From Acidobacteriota bacterium (lineage in GTDB: Bacteria; Acidobacteriota; UBA6911): a DNA stretch of 41,047 nt. The notes beneath the pieces are model-generated. The model was not told the origin of the DNA. It did not search any database and was given only the letters and a program-made list of their open reading frames with translations. Every line of letters begins with the position of its first letter. The stretch's first letter is position 1. The position numbers were made by a program, and so were the translations under genes. Below are positions 1 through 7,524 of the stretch, piece by piece. The stretch is from assembly GCA_012719355.1 (NCBI GenBank), contig JAAYAM010000161.1, forward strand, positions 1 to 41,047. The letters are read 5' to 3'.

Positions 1-22
1 GGATGAGATATCTCTCCGGCAT
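1..22 (-). CDS. Start of a minus-strand gene cut by the window edge
   Basis: On the minus strand an ATG at 20-22 is preceded, with 4 to 5 bases between, by a near-perfect Shine-Dalgarno (AAGGAGGG, complement of 27-34). The seven complete codons read MPERYLI and stay open to the window edge. Seven residues are too few to identify a family. It points away from the bacterioferritin gene, so 23-263 would be a divergent intergenic region; I see no convincing sigma-70 promoter or RNA gene in it. The call rests only on the start codon and ribosome site. Confidence 0.45.
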
Positions 23-263
23 GTTGCCCTCCTTCAGTCAATTCGTCATACCTTGAAACGACCGGCAGCGGTGCGCGGTTAACAGAGTCCTTGGCGAATT
101 TGCGTTTTGGGGATGGAACAAATGGTTAATCCATACTAAGATCAGGATGCCGCTCCCCCTTCGAGTCGGCGATGTAAGCCGTGCTGACGTACAATCTTGC
201 AGGCACGTTTTCATCTATAACTGATTACGTTGATGTTCTCACTAACATTCGGGAGGAGAAAGA

Positions 264-731
264 ATGAAAGGCGATCCTGGAGTAATTCAGACACTCAATG
301 ATCTGCTTGCAGACGAACTGACTGCCATTAACCAGTACATGGTCCAATCAGAGATGTGCGCCAACTGGGGATATGAAAAACTGCACAAAGCCATCGAAAA
401 AAGGGCCATCGACGAAATGAAGCACGCCGAGAAACTCATTGCGCGCATCATCTTTCTGGACGGGAGCCCTACAGTCAACAAACTGAACGCCATCAACATC
501 GGCCAGGATGTCGAGACCATGCACAGGAACGATCAGAGCTCCGAGACGACGGCGATCAAAGATTACAACGCCGCCATCCAGAAGTGTGTCCAGGCCGGCG
601 ACAACGGCAGCCGCGAACTGCTCAAAGCCATCCTCAAAGATGAAGAGGATCACCTAGACTGGCTCGAAGCCCAGCTGGACCAGATTCAGCAGATGGGAAT
701 CCAAAACTATCTGGTGGACCAGACGACGTAA
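264..731 (+). CDS. bfr: Bacterioferritin (haem-binding iron-storage ferritin)
   Basis: This 155-residue protein has the normal bacterioferritin length and matches E. coli Bfr along its whole length. It forms a 24-subunit cytoplasmic shell that oxidises Fe(II) and stores it as a ferric mineral. The di-iron ferroxidase ligands are all visible: Glu18, Glu51, His54, Glu94, Glu127 and His130. Met52, the axial ligand of the inter-subunit haem, is present in the DEMKHAE motif. The ATG sits behind a strong ribosome site (GGGAGGAG at about 250). No bacterioferritin-associated ferredoxin gene is next to it, and a palindromic hairpin at 803-828 probably ends the transcript, so it looks monocistronic. 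A Fur-type operator is not obvious by eye upstream. Confidence 0.96.
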   Translation: MKGDPGVIQTLNDLLADELTAINQYMVQSEMCANWGYEKLHKAIEKRAIDEMKHAEKLIARIIFLDGSPTVNKLNAINIGQDVETMHRNDQSSETTAIKDYNAAIQKCVQAGDNGSRELLKAILKDEEDHLDWLEAQLDQIQQMGIQNYLVDQTT

Positions 732-802
732 TCGACAACTTCCGCGTCACTCCCTTGGTAATCCATCTTTTAAACGGTTGAGCCGATACCGTCACCTTAC
801 CC

Positions 803-828
803 GGAGACCGGCGGGCCCGCCGGTCTCC
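803..828 (+). terminator. Perfect GC-rich palindrome, probable terminator of bfr
   Basis: Bases 803-828 form a perfect 26-base palindrome (arm GGAGACCGGCGG) that folds into a very stable hairpin 72 bases after the bfr stop. No T-run follows, so it may work as a transcript-stabilising or rho-assisted end rather than a classical intrinsic terminator. Confidence 0.5.
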
Positions 829-885
829 CCTGGCTCCATTCCATGATCGAGATTCCGCAACGCGAACTGGAAATGGGGCCGCCAT

Positions 886-906
886 GATTTATAATCCGTA
901 TAAATC
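886..906 (+). promoter_or_regulatory. Promoter -10 box embedded in a 7-bp inverted repeat
   Basis: A TATAAT box at 890-895 lies inside a perfect inverted repeat, GATTTAT (886-892) and ATAAATC (900-906) separated by 7 bases. The repeat covers the -10 and the expected transcription start of the downstream exported-protein gene, and the ribosome site AGGAG follows at once at 907-911. The arrangement resembles a repressor operator over a promoter. A poor -35 match (CTGGAA, 867-872) lies at 17-base spacing. Confidence 0.4.
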
Positions 907-918
907 AGGAGTGCTCCC

Positions 919-2049
919 ATGTCCTACTTTCGGTTCAGCAATTCGTGGTCAGCCGTTCTTATCGTCCTTGCAATCGCATCCGGGGCAGTCGCACAGGAAA
1001 GCCTTCCCGCAGCAGAGTTCTCGCACCTCGTCCAGACCCTGTCCGAGGAGGGAGGATTCTTCTTCTCGGACAACTTCACTTCGAACGAAGATTCCTATCT
1101 CACCGTCGTCGACAGGATGAAACAGCTCGGCGCGACAGGAGGGGCCTATATCGGCGTCGGACCGGAGCAGAATTTCACCTATATCGCCAGGGTCCGGCCA
1201 CGAATCGCGTTCATCGTCGACATACGGCGCCAGGCGATAATCCAGCACCTGATGTACAAGGCCGTCTTCCATCATGCGCCGACACGCGCTGAGTTCATCT
1301 CCCTGCTCCTGAGCAGACCCATGAACGGAAAAGCGCTTCGACCGGACCAGCCTATCGAAGACATCGTCGCGCACTTCGCCAGGATGCCCGTCAACAGCGC
1401 AGCCTGCACTAAGAACCTGGCCCTTATCAGCAGGACTATCGAACGGGATTTCAAATTCCCCCTTTCCAGGGAGGATAAGGAGAGCCTCGAATTCGTCTAT
1501 CGGAGCTTTTCCAACCAGGGATTCGACATCGGCTTTGATGTCAACAGCCGCTGGAGCCGCCGCTTCGGTCATTTGCCGAATCTGCGGGAACTGATTCTGC
1601 AGAAAGACCCGAACGGGAAGACAGGCAACTTCCTTGCAAACGTGGACGACTACGACTTCGTCCGCACCCTGCACCGCAGGAATCTCATCATTCCCGTGGT
1701 CGGGGATTTCGGCGGCAAGAAGGCCCTGGCAGCCATAGGAGAGTACCTGCGCAAGAAGCGATACGTCGTCACTGTCTTTTACGCCTCGAATGTGGAAATC
1801 GTCCTGTTCGGCTACGGATATAACGCCGGCAACTCGTTTGCCGCATTCGTCGACAATATCAGGAAGCTTCCGATCAACGACCGCAGCATTCTGATCCGCT
1901 CCACGTTCTACTACTACGGACATCCGGCACAGCTGCCCGGATACAAGCTCTGCACGCTGCTGCAGTACATTTCGGTCTTTCTCAAGGACTTCGATGCCGG
2001 ACGCTATCAGGACTACCGCGACCTGATCCAGACCAACTACATAAAATGA
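919..2049 (+). CDS. Exported protein of unknown function, LIC_10091-like family
   Basis: The 376-residue product begins with a signal peptide: a hydrophobic stretch around residues 10-22 and a likely cleavage site after Ala-Val-Ala near residue 25, so it is probably periplasmic or secreted. The mature part resembles the uncharacterised LIC_10091-type family, in which a block like RPRIAFIVDIRRQ followed by an Ala/Leu-rich helix recalls a Rossmann-type methyltransferase fold with an altered ligand site. That family placement is from memory and uncertain. The ATG has a good ribosome site (AGGAG, 7 bases upstream). It stands alone between bfr and glcD, each with its own promoter signal. No enzyme signature is visible and I propose no function. 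Confidence 0.75.
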   Translation: MSYFRFSNSWSAVLIVLAIASGAVAQESLPAAEFSHLVQTLSEEGGFFFSDNFTSNEDSYLTVVDRMKQLGATGGAYIGVGPEQNFTYIARVRPRIAFIVDIRRQAIIQHLMYKAVFHHAPTRAEFISLLLSRPMNGKALRPDQPIEDIVAHFARMPVNSAACTKNLALISRTIERDFKFPLSREDKESLEFVYRSFSNQGFDIGFDVNSRWSRRFGHLPNLRELILQKDPNGKTGNFLANVDDYDFVRTLHRRNLIIPVVGDFGGKKALAAIGEYLRKKRYVVTVFYASNVEIVLFGYGYNAGNSFAAFVDNIRKLPINDRSILIRSTFYYYGHPAQLPGYKLCTLLQYISVFLKDFDAGRYQDYRDLIQTNYIK

Positions 2050-2070
2050 ATTTCCCGAGGATTACCCAGA

Positions 2071-2079
2071 CTGTATAAT
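2071..2079 (+). promoter_or_regulatory. Putative glcD-glcF promoter (-10 box)
   Basis: CTGTATAAT at 2071-2079 contains a perfect -10 hexamer, 89 bases before the glcD start, in the gap after the upstream stop. The hexamer at -35 spacing (TTTCCC, 2051-2056) is a weak match. It belongs to the recurrent GTGTATAAT-like set in this window. Confidence 0.45.
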
Positions 2080-2168
2080 GGGCGGCTGATATCGAACCCG
2101 CATTCGCAGCTCCCCATGCCAGGCAGTAATCTGTCTAGACCGGAAGCATAGGAAGGAACGGTTGACCG

Positions 2169-3551
2169 ATGTTGAAAGAAGAGATTATCCGGCAGTTGGA
2201 GGAAATTGTCGGCAAAGGATCAATCCTGACCAAGAAAGAGGATCTGGCGACATATGCCTATGACGGCACCACCACCTGGGCGCATCCCCCCGACGTGGTC
2301 GTAATGCCGACAACTGCCGCGCAGGTTTCACAGATTCTGAAGCTTGCCAATGAGAACCTGATCCCGGTCACGCCCCGCGGTTCCGGAACCAACATTTCAG
2401 GAGGCTCGGTTCCTGTCAGAGGCGGAATCGTCGTCTGCACGACCAGAATGAATCGCGTGCTGGAGATCAACAAAGCCAACCTGACCGCTACAGTGGAACC
2501 GGGAGTGGTGCTGCAGGACTTCAATAATCTCCTGGCAAAGGAAAACCTGTTCTATCCTCCGGATCCCCAAAGCTTTCTGAGCTGCACCGTCGGCGGTACC
2601 GTCGCTGAAAACTCCGGAGGCCCGCTCTGCATCAAATACGGCGTCACCAAGCAGTATGTCCTCGGACTGGAAGTCGTGCTTCCGGACGGATACGTGCTCA
2701 ACATCGGGGGATCGACGGTAAAGAACCGCACCGGATACGACCTCGTTCCGCTCTTCACCGGCTCGGAAGGAACCCTCGGCATCATCACCAAAGTGACTCT
2801 CAGGCTCATACCCAAGCCTGCCGCCCGCAGAACTATCATGGCGATATTCGACGACATAACCCTCGCCAGCTCGGTCGTGTCCACAATCCTGGCCAACGGG
2901 ATCGTTCCGGCGAAAATAGAGTTTGTCGACAATTTCGTCATCAGGCGCATCGAAGAGAAGATGAAGATAGGACTTCCGGTGGATGCCAAGACAATGCTCC
3001 TGATTGACGCTGACGGCTCGGTTGCGGCCGTGGAGAGCGAAGCGGCCCACATTCTCGAGTTTCTCCAAAGCGGCGGGGCGGAGGTGGCGCGGCTTGCCAA
3101 GGACGAAGACGAAGCAAATATGTACTGGAAAGCGCGCAGCGCCGGGTTCGCCGCAGTTTATGGAGCAGCACGTACCGTGATTGCCGAAGACGTCACTGTT
3201 CCCAGGGACAAGCTTGCAGAGTTCGTAAAGAAGCTCGAAGGGATTTCCCGCAAGTTCGGCTTCCAGATCGTTCTCATCGGGCATGCCGGCGACGGAAACA
3301 TTCATCCCAGCGTTTTCACCAACAGCCGCGAGAAGGAGGAACTCGATCGCCTGCAGGATACCCTGACGGCAATTTTCGAAGCGGCGCTCGAACTCGGCGG
3401 AACTCTTTCCGGAGAACACGGGATCGGACTGGAAAAGAAGAGACTGCTGTCCAGGGCGCTTGATCCGATGGCAATCACTCTGATGCAGCGGATCAAAGCT
3501 CTGTTTGATCCCAACAACATCATGAACCCGGACAAGATTTGGGAAAGCTAA
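2169..3551 (+). CDS. glcD: FAD-linked oxidase, glycolate oxidase subunit GlcD type
   Basis: The 460-residue flavoprotein belongs to the VAO/PCMH FAD family and most resembles GlcD, which oxidises glycolate (or D-lactate) and passes electrons to an Fe-S subunit. The N-terminal FAD-binding domain carries the diphosphate loop PRGSGTNISGG (residues 69-79). The C-terminal FAD-oxidase domain carries GHAGDGNIHP and GEHGIG, typical of GlcD and D-lactate dehydrogenases. Length is close to the E. coli subunit (499) but shorter at the C-terminus. Its stop codon shares one base with the start of the next gene (TAATG), so the two are translationally coupled. No glcE gene for a second FAD subunit is present, so this is a two-component D/F enzyme; substrate could be glycolate, D-lactate or another 2-hydroxy acid. 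Confidence 0.9.
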   Translation: MLKEEIIRQLEEIVGKGSILTKKEDLATYAYDGTTTWAHPPDVVVMPTTAAQVSQILKLANENLIPVTPRGSGTNISGGSVPVRGGIVVCTTRMNRVLEINKANLTATVEPGVVLQDFNNLLAKENLFYPPDPQSFLSCTVGGTVAENSGGPLCIKYGVTKQYVLGLEVVLPDGYVLNIGGSTVKNRTGYDLVPLFTGSEGTLGIITKVTLRLIPKPAARRTIMAIFDDITLASSVVSTILANGIVPAKIEFVDNFVIRRIEEKMKIGLPVDAKTMLLIDADGSVAAVESEAAHILEFLQSGGAEVARLAKDEDEANMYWKARSAGFAAVYGAARTVIAEDVTVPRDKLAEFVKKLEGISRKFGFQIVLIGHAGDGNIHPSVFTNSREKEELDRLQDTLTAIFEAALELGGTLSGEHGIGLEKKRLLSRALDPMAITLMQRIKALFDPNNIMNPDKIWES

Positions 3552-4828
3552 TGAGCAAGGCTTTGTTGACTGAAATCAGGAAGTACGAGAGCGATACCGA
3601 GCAGTGCATGAAATGCGGTTTCTGCAGTTTCGTCTGCCCGGTATACCAGGAAGAAAAGATTGAAGCCGGCGTGGCGCGCGGCAAGAACGAACTTGTGAAG
3701 GCCGTTCTGGCGGGCGAGCTTGAACTCACGCGCGATCTCGCCGACCGGCTCTACAAGTGCACGGCGTGCATGGCCTGCACCGAGACCTGCCCCGCAAAGG
3801 CGGTTGTGCCAAGGCTGGTGGTCGCCGCCCGTGCCGACCTGGTAAGTCAGATCGGACTTCGATTCCCTTACGGACTTGTCTACCGCCATATACTGTCCAA
3901 TCGAAAAATGATGGGCAGACTTGTCTCGGCCGCCTCCCTGTTTCAGTCACTCATAATGCCCGCAACCAACGGCCGCGTGCGCCATATGCCCGACTTCCTG
4001 TCCGGCCTCACCAAAGGGAGACAGATTCCATCACTGGCGAAGAAGCCGCTGCGCAGGCTCACTCCTGAAATCATCAGGCCTTCGAGCGGGACGCCCGTCA
4101 CGAGGATCGGGTACTTCTCCGGGTGCGTGAACGAATTCGTGTCGCCCCATATCGGCCTGAAGACCATAGACTTCCTGGTGCGCAACAGAGTCGAGGTGGT
4201 GATGCCCCGCGCACAGGGCTGCTGTGGAGCCGCCGTCTTCCTGGGAGGCGGCGATTTCGTTACCGGCAGACTCGTCGCCGACTCCAACGTCGCGGCATTC
4301 AATGATGTCGATTACGTCGTGACCGACTGCGCCACATGCGCGTGCGCTCTCGAGGAGTATCCCCGCTTTCTGGCTGATACACCGGAAAGAAAAGAAGCCT
4401 ACGTCCGATTCGCGGGCAAGGTCAGACACACAACCCAGTTTCTCATCGATGTGCTCGACCTCCCCGCCTCGGCGTTCCGGACGTCGCCGCTGGTCGAGGG
4501 TAAAAGACTGACGTGGCACGATCCATGCCATCTCAACCGTCATCTGGGAGCAAAACAGCAGCCGCGGCAGATACTCAACTCACTGGAAAACACCAGGTTT
4601 ATCGAGATGCCCAATTCGGACCGGTGCTGTGGCATGGGAGGGCAGTTCAGCCTGCTGAACCCGGAACTGTCGATAAAAATCGGAGATAAGAAGGTGGAGA
4701 GCATCGCTTCCACCGAAGCCGATATCGTTGTCACCGCCTGCCCCGGATGCCAGTTCCAGCTGATCGACGGGCTGGGCCGGGCGGAAAAGCCGCAGACGGT
4801 GATGAACCTTATGGAATTGCTGGGGTGA
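3551..4828 (+). CDS. glcF: Iron-sulfur subunit of glycolate/lactate oxidase, GlcF type
   Basis: The 425-residue protein is the electron-transfer partner of the upstream FAD oxidase. Two 4Fe-4S ferredoxin motifs lie at the N-terminus (Cys19, 22, 25, 29 and Cys70, 73, 76, 80). They are followed by two cysteine-rich CCG domains with the motifs GCCGAAV, DPCH, RCCGMGG and CPGC, as in GlcF, LutA and HdrD-like proteins. An in-frame ATG exists 12 bases upstream, but the start at 3551 overlaps the glcD stop as TAATG, typical of coupled genes, so I prefer it. The complex probably sits on the inner face of the membrane and feeds the quinone pool. The next gene is convergent. Confidence 0.9.
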   Translation: MSKALLTEIRKYESDTEQCMKCGFCSFVCPVYQEEKIEAGVARGKNELVKAVLAGELELTRDLADRLYKCTACMACTETCPAKAVVPRLVVAARADLVSQIGLRFPYGLVYRHILSNRKMMGRLVSAASLFQSLIMPATNGRVRHMPDFLSGLTKGRQIPSLAKKPLRRLTPEIIRPSSGTPVTRIGYFSGCVNEFVSPHIGLKTIDFLVRNRVEVVMPRAQGCCGAAVFLGGGDFVTGRLVADSNVAAFNDVDYVVTDCATCACALEEYPRFLADTPERKEAYVRFAGKVRHTTQFLIDVLDLPASAFRTSPLVEGKRLTWHDPCHLNRHLGAKQQPRQILNSLENTRFIEMPNSDRCCGMGGQFSLLNPELSIKIGDKKVESIASTEADIVVTACPGCQFQLIDGLGRAEKPQTVMNLMELLG

Positions 4829-4849
4829 CGGCTGCCGGCGACTGTTGTT

Positions 4850-6043
4850 TCACATTTGATCGCCGGTGCGACTCTTATTCTCGTACAGGCCGCCGCGGGA
4901 TCTGATCCGGTTAAGGGCGCTATTCACTTCCGGAGAAAGTCTACCGGGCTCTCTGTCTGCAAATGCCGTCTGGGGAAGAGGCGCAAAGATGTGAGGATGA
5001 ATGCGGGCGCCCCGGCCGACCACCTCGTCCATCAGCGAGAACGTTTCCTTCAGATCCGCTTCGGTCTCATCCGGCAGGCCGAAAATGAAATCGACGATGA
5101 TCTTGTATCCGTAGCGGCGCGCTGTCACGACCGCGTTCAAAACACTCTTGACGTCATGGGAACGCCGGCAGGCGTCAAGCATGCGCCGACTTCCCGATTG
5201 CGCGCCGATCACGATTTCGTCATTGTCCGCAAATTCCTTCAACAGATCGAGCGTGTCCGGTGTGACATGTTCCGGCCTGACTTCCGACGGAAAATGCGCG
5301 AAGATGATCCGCGCCGAAGGTCCGAGGCGCGTCCGCAGTCCATGGAGGAGTTCGCGCACCGCATCCAGGTTCAACACGCGGCCGTCGGACGATCCATAGG
5401 AAAATGCATTGGGAGAAAGAAGGCGCACGACTTTGCGATTTATCGAACGGAGTGTTTCGGCCTGCCGCACGATAGTGTCGACGCTGCGGTGCCGAAGCCG
5501 TGTGCCGAAGATGTGCGAAGTCTGGCAGTAGCTGCACGCAAAGGCGCAGCCGCGTGTAATCTCGATCGGCCCGAACATCCCCCTTCCCGGAGAGAATGAA
5601 GCGAAAGCCTCGATGTCGACCGGCTCTCCCGTTATCGATCCGCGGATCCAGTCTCCTTGCATGATGCTTCCAAGCAGTTTCGGGAAGGCCAGCTCGGCCT
5701 CGCCCCGGATGACGCAATCGGCACCCATCTCGAGCAGATCTTCGGGACATGCCGTCGCATGCGCACCACCCGCAATGATCACCACGTTTGATCCAAGGTC
5801 GGAACGTAGCTCCTGAATGATGCTGCCGGTTCTTTTCAGCTGGCATGTGAGTACTGAAAACGCAACAACGGCGCGCCCATGCCGTCGCACACGTTCGGAA
5901 GCGCACGCACGCAGCCGTGCGGCATTCAGCGCGATGTCGATCTTCAATCCGGAGAGCTCCGGGGAAGCGTCGATTGCGCCCGCCAGCGCGTTGAAGCTGT
6001 AACAGTTCAGGCGGTGATAATAGAAGATTACCGGGAGAAGCAT
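4850..6043 (-). CDS. Radical SAM protein with N-terminal B12-binding-like domain (MJ_1487-like)
   Basis: The 397-residue protein has an N-terminal alpha/beta domain of about 155 residues with the cobalamin-binding-type fold pattern (IIAGGAHATA, residues 89-97, and VIRGEAE, 111-117). It is followed by a radical SAM domain whose cluster cysteines are Cys166, Cys170 and Cys173 (CAFACSYC). The architecture resembles the MJ_1487 family (TIGR04013-like, from memory), whose reaction is unknown. I see no DxHxxG motif, so cobalamin may bind base-on or not at all. It is the last gene of a tight minus-strand operon, 6 bases after a glutamate dehydrogenase, with AGAGGT as ribosome site. The partners suggest amino-acid or central nitrogen metabolism, but the substrate is unknown. 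Confidence 0.82.
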   Translation of the reverse strand: MLLPVIFYYHRLNCYSFNALAGAIDASPELSGLKIDIALNAARLRACASERVRRHGRAVVAFSVLTCQLKRTGSIIQELRSDLGSNVVIIAGGAHATACPEDLLEMGADCVIRGEAELAFPKLLGSIMQGDWIRGSITGEPVDIEAFASFSPGRGMFGPIEITRGCAFACSYCQTSHIFGTRLRHRSVDTIVRQAETLRSINRKVVRLLSPNAFSYGSSDGRVLNLDAVRELLHGLRTRLGPSARIIFAHFPSEVRPEHVTPDTLDLLKEFADNDEIVIGAQSGSRRMLDACRRSHDVKSVLNAVVTARRYGYKIIVDFIFGLPDETEADLKETFSLMDEVVGRGARIHPHIFAPLPQTAFADREPGRLSPEVNSALNRIRSRGGLYENKSRTGDQM

Positions 6044-6049
6044 TTACCT

Positions 6050-7297
6050 CTAAACCCAGCCGCGAAGCTTGCAGGCTTCCGCAACACGGGCTACCGCGAC
6101 CAGCATGGCCCCCGTCCGCATGGTCACCGAGCGCTCTCGTGATGCACCAAGGACACTGTGATAGGCCTTCGTCATCGTGGCATCGAGCATATCGTCAAAC
6201 TCTGATTCCTTCCAGTAGAAGGAGCTGCGATTCTGAACCATTTCCAGATATGAACCGGCAACGCCCCCGGCATTTGCCAGGATGTCGGGGATGACGTGCA
6301 CCCCTTTTTCGAACAGCATCCTGTCAGCTTGCGGCGTCGTCGGCCCGTTTGCCAGCTCGCATACGATGCGCGCCCGGACACGGTCCGCGTTTCCGACATT
6401 GATTGCGTTCTCGAGGGCCGCCGGATACAGTACCGCGACCTCCAGCTCCAGGATGGATTTCGGATCGATCGGCTCACTGCCGGGAAACCCTTCGACGGCT
6501 CCGGTCCTCAATTTGTGGCTCACCAGTTCTCGCGGATTTATCCCGTTCTTGTTGAAGACGGCTCCGGTGGAGTCTGACACGGCAATCAGGGTTCCGCCGC
6601 CGAGCAGATTCTGATGAAACATGGCAAGCCTCTGCCCGGTGCTGCCGAATCCCTGGATCGCATATGCGCCGGTCGGATCGACCCCGAAAGTCTTGCAGGC
6701 TTCTCTGACCACGATGACACCGCCGCGCGCTGTGGCGTCACGGCGCCCCTGGCTCCCTCCCAGCGACAGCGGCTTGTTCGACATGACGCCTGGCTGGTGC
6801 TGGTTCGTGATTGTCTCGTATTCGTCCATCATCCAAGCCATGGTCTGCGGGTTCGTGTATACGTCAGGCGCGGGCACATCCCTGTCGACTCCGATGTGCT
6901 GCCAGAGGGCACGCACATAGGCCCTGGCGGTGTTCTCGAGTTCCCTCACCGACATCTTTCTGGGATCGCATACAACTCCGCCCTTTCCTCCTCCCAGCGG
7001 CACATCCACTACGGCGGTCTTCCACGTCATCCACCCGGCATGCGCGCGCATTGTGTCGATAGTCTCATCCGGGTGAAACCGTATTCCCCCCTTGGCAGGT
7101 CCGCGCGCAAAATTGTGCTGGATGCGGTAGCCGTGAAAGACGTTTGTTGCCCCATTGTCCATTTTAACCGGGAGCGTGAACTTGAATTCCCGCTGCGGCC
7201 ACAGCAGAAGCTCAAGAGTCGCCCTGTCGAGGTTCAGCAACTCCGCGACCGATCTGAGCTGTTTCTGGGCAACTTCGAAAGAGTTGTATGATTGCAT
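6050..7297 (-). CDS. Glutamate dehydrogenase (Glu/Leu/Phe/Val dehydrogenase family)
   Basis: The 415-residue enzyme catalyses reversible oxidative deamination of glutamate to 2-oxoglutarate and ammonium. The family signature PLGGGKGGV carries the catalytic Lys, and the Asp of PAPDVYT is the catalytic acid. The Rossmann domain shows GFGSTG. Length and motifs match the RocG/archaeal-type subgroup, not the E. coli GdhA subgroup. An upstream in-frame ATG would add 31 residues through the stop of the preceding gene; the ATG at 7297 has a perfect AGGAGG 7 bases away, so I chose it. It lies 2 bases after the zinc-ribbon gene and 6 before the radical SAM gene. A paralogue of the hexameric type lies upstream, suggesting division into catabolic and assimilatory roles. 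Coenzyme choice cannot be read safely. Confidence 0.93.
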   Translation of the reverse strand: MQSYNSFEVAQKQLRSVAELLNLDRATLELLLWPQREFKFTLPVKMDNGATNVFHGYRIQHNFARGPAKGGIRFHPDETIDTMRAHAGWMTWKTAVVDVPLGGGKGGVVCDPRKMSVRELENTARAYVRALWQHIGVDRDVPAPDVYTNPQTMAWMMDEYETITNQHQPGVMSNKPLSLGGSQGRRDATARGGVIVVREACKTFGVDPTGAYAIQGFGSTGQRLAMFHQNLLGGGTLIAVSDSTGAVFNKNGINPRELVSHKLRTGAVEGFPGSEPIDPKSILELEVAVLYPAALENAINVGNADRVRARIVCELANGPTTPQADRMLFEKGVHVIPDILANAGGVAGSYLEMVQNRSSFYWKESEFDDMLDATMTKAYHSVLGASRERSVTMRTGAMLVAVARVAEACKLRGWV

Positions 7298-7299
7298 AT

Positions 7300-7512
7300 T
7301 TATTCCTCCTCTGCGGGAGGCTCCGGAGGCGTCCGCGGGCGGTCCTCCTCTTCTCGCTCCGACGAGTTGAGAATAATCCGGTACCAGCAATTCTTGCAGA
7401 CCAGCGCTCTGTCGATTGAAAGCAGCACCTGCTGCCAGGGGCTCAGCTCATGCCCGCAGTGCGGGCATGCATCATAGATCCTGCGGGGCTTGTCTGGTTT
7501 TTCTTCGCTCAT
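7300..7512 (-). CDS. Small zinc-ribbon protein
   Basis: The 70-residue protein has two CxxC pairs (Cys16, Cys19 and Cys39, Cys42), a four-cysteine zinc-ribbon module, and an acidic, proline-rich tail of about 20 residues. No family name can be assigned. It is sandwiched in an operon: 12 bases after the receiver/dikinase gene and only 2 bases before glutamate dehydrogenase, so its stop overlaps the ribosome site of the next gene. This suggests coupled translation and perhaps a physical or regulatory link to one of these enzymes, for instance as a small accessory subunit. That role is inference; the Cys pattern is directly visible. Confidence 0.75.
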   Translation of the reverse strand: MSEEKPDKPRRIYDACPHCGHELSPWQQVLLSIDRALVCKNCWYRIILNSSEREEEDRPRTPPEPPAEEE

Positions 7513-7524
7513 TCGGCCGTAGTC

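Noticed and set aside
4514-4528. Sigma-54 promoter-like TGGCACG-N4-ATGC
   Set aside because: It lies inside glcF where it encodes the conserved HDPCH cluster region, and the second block is imperfect.
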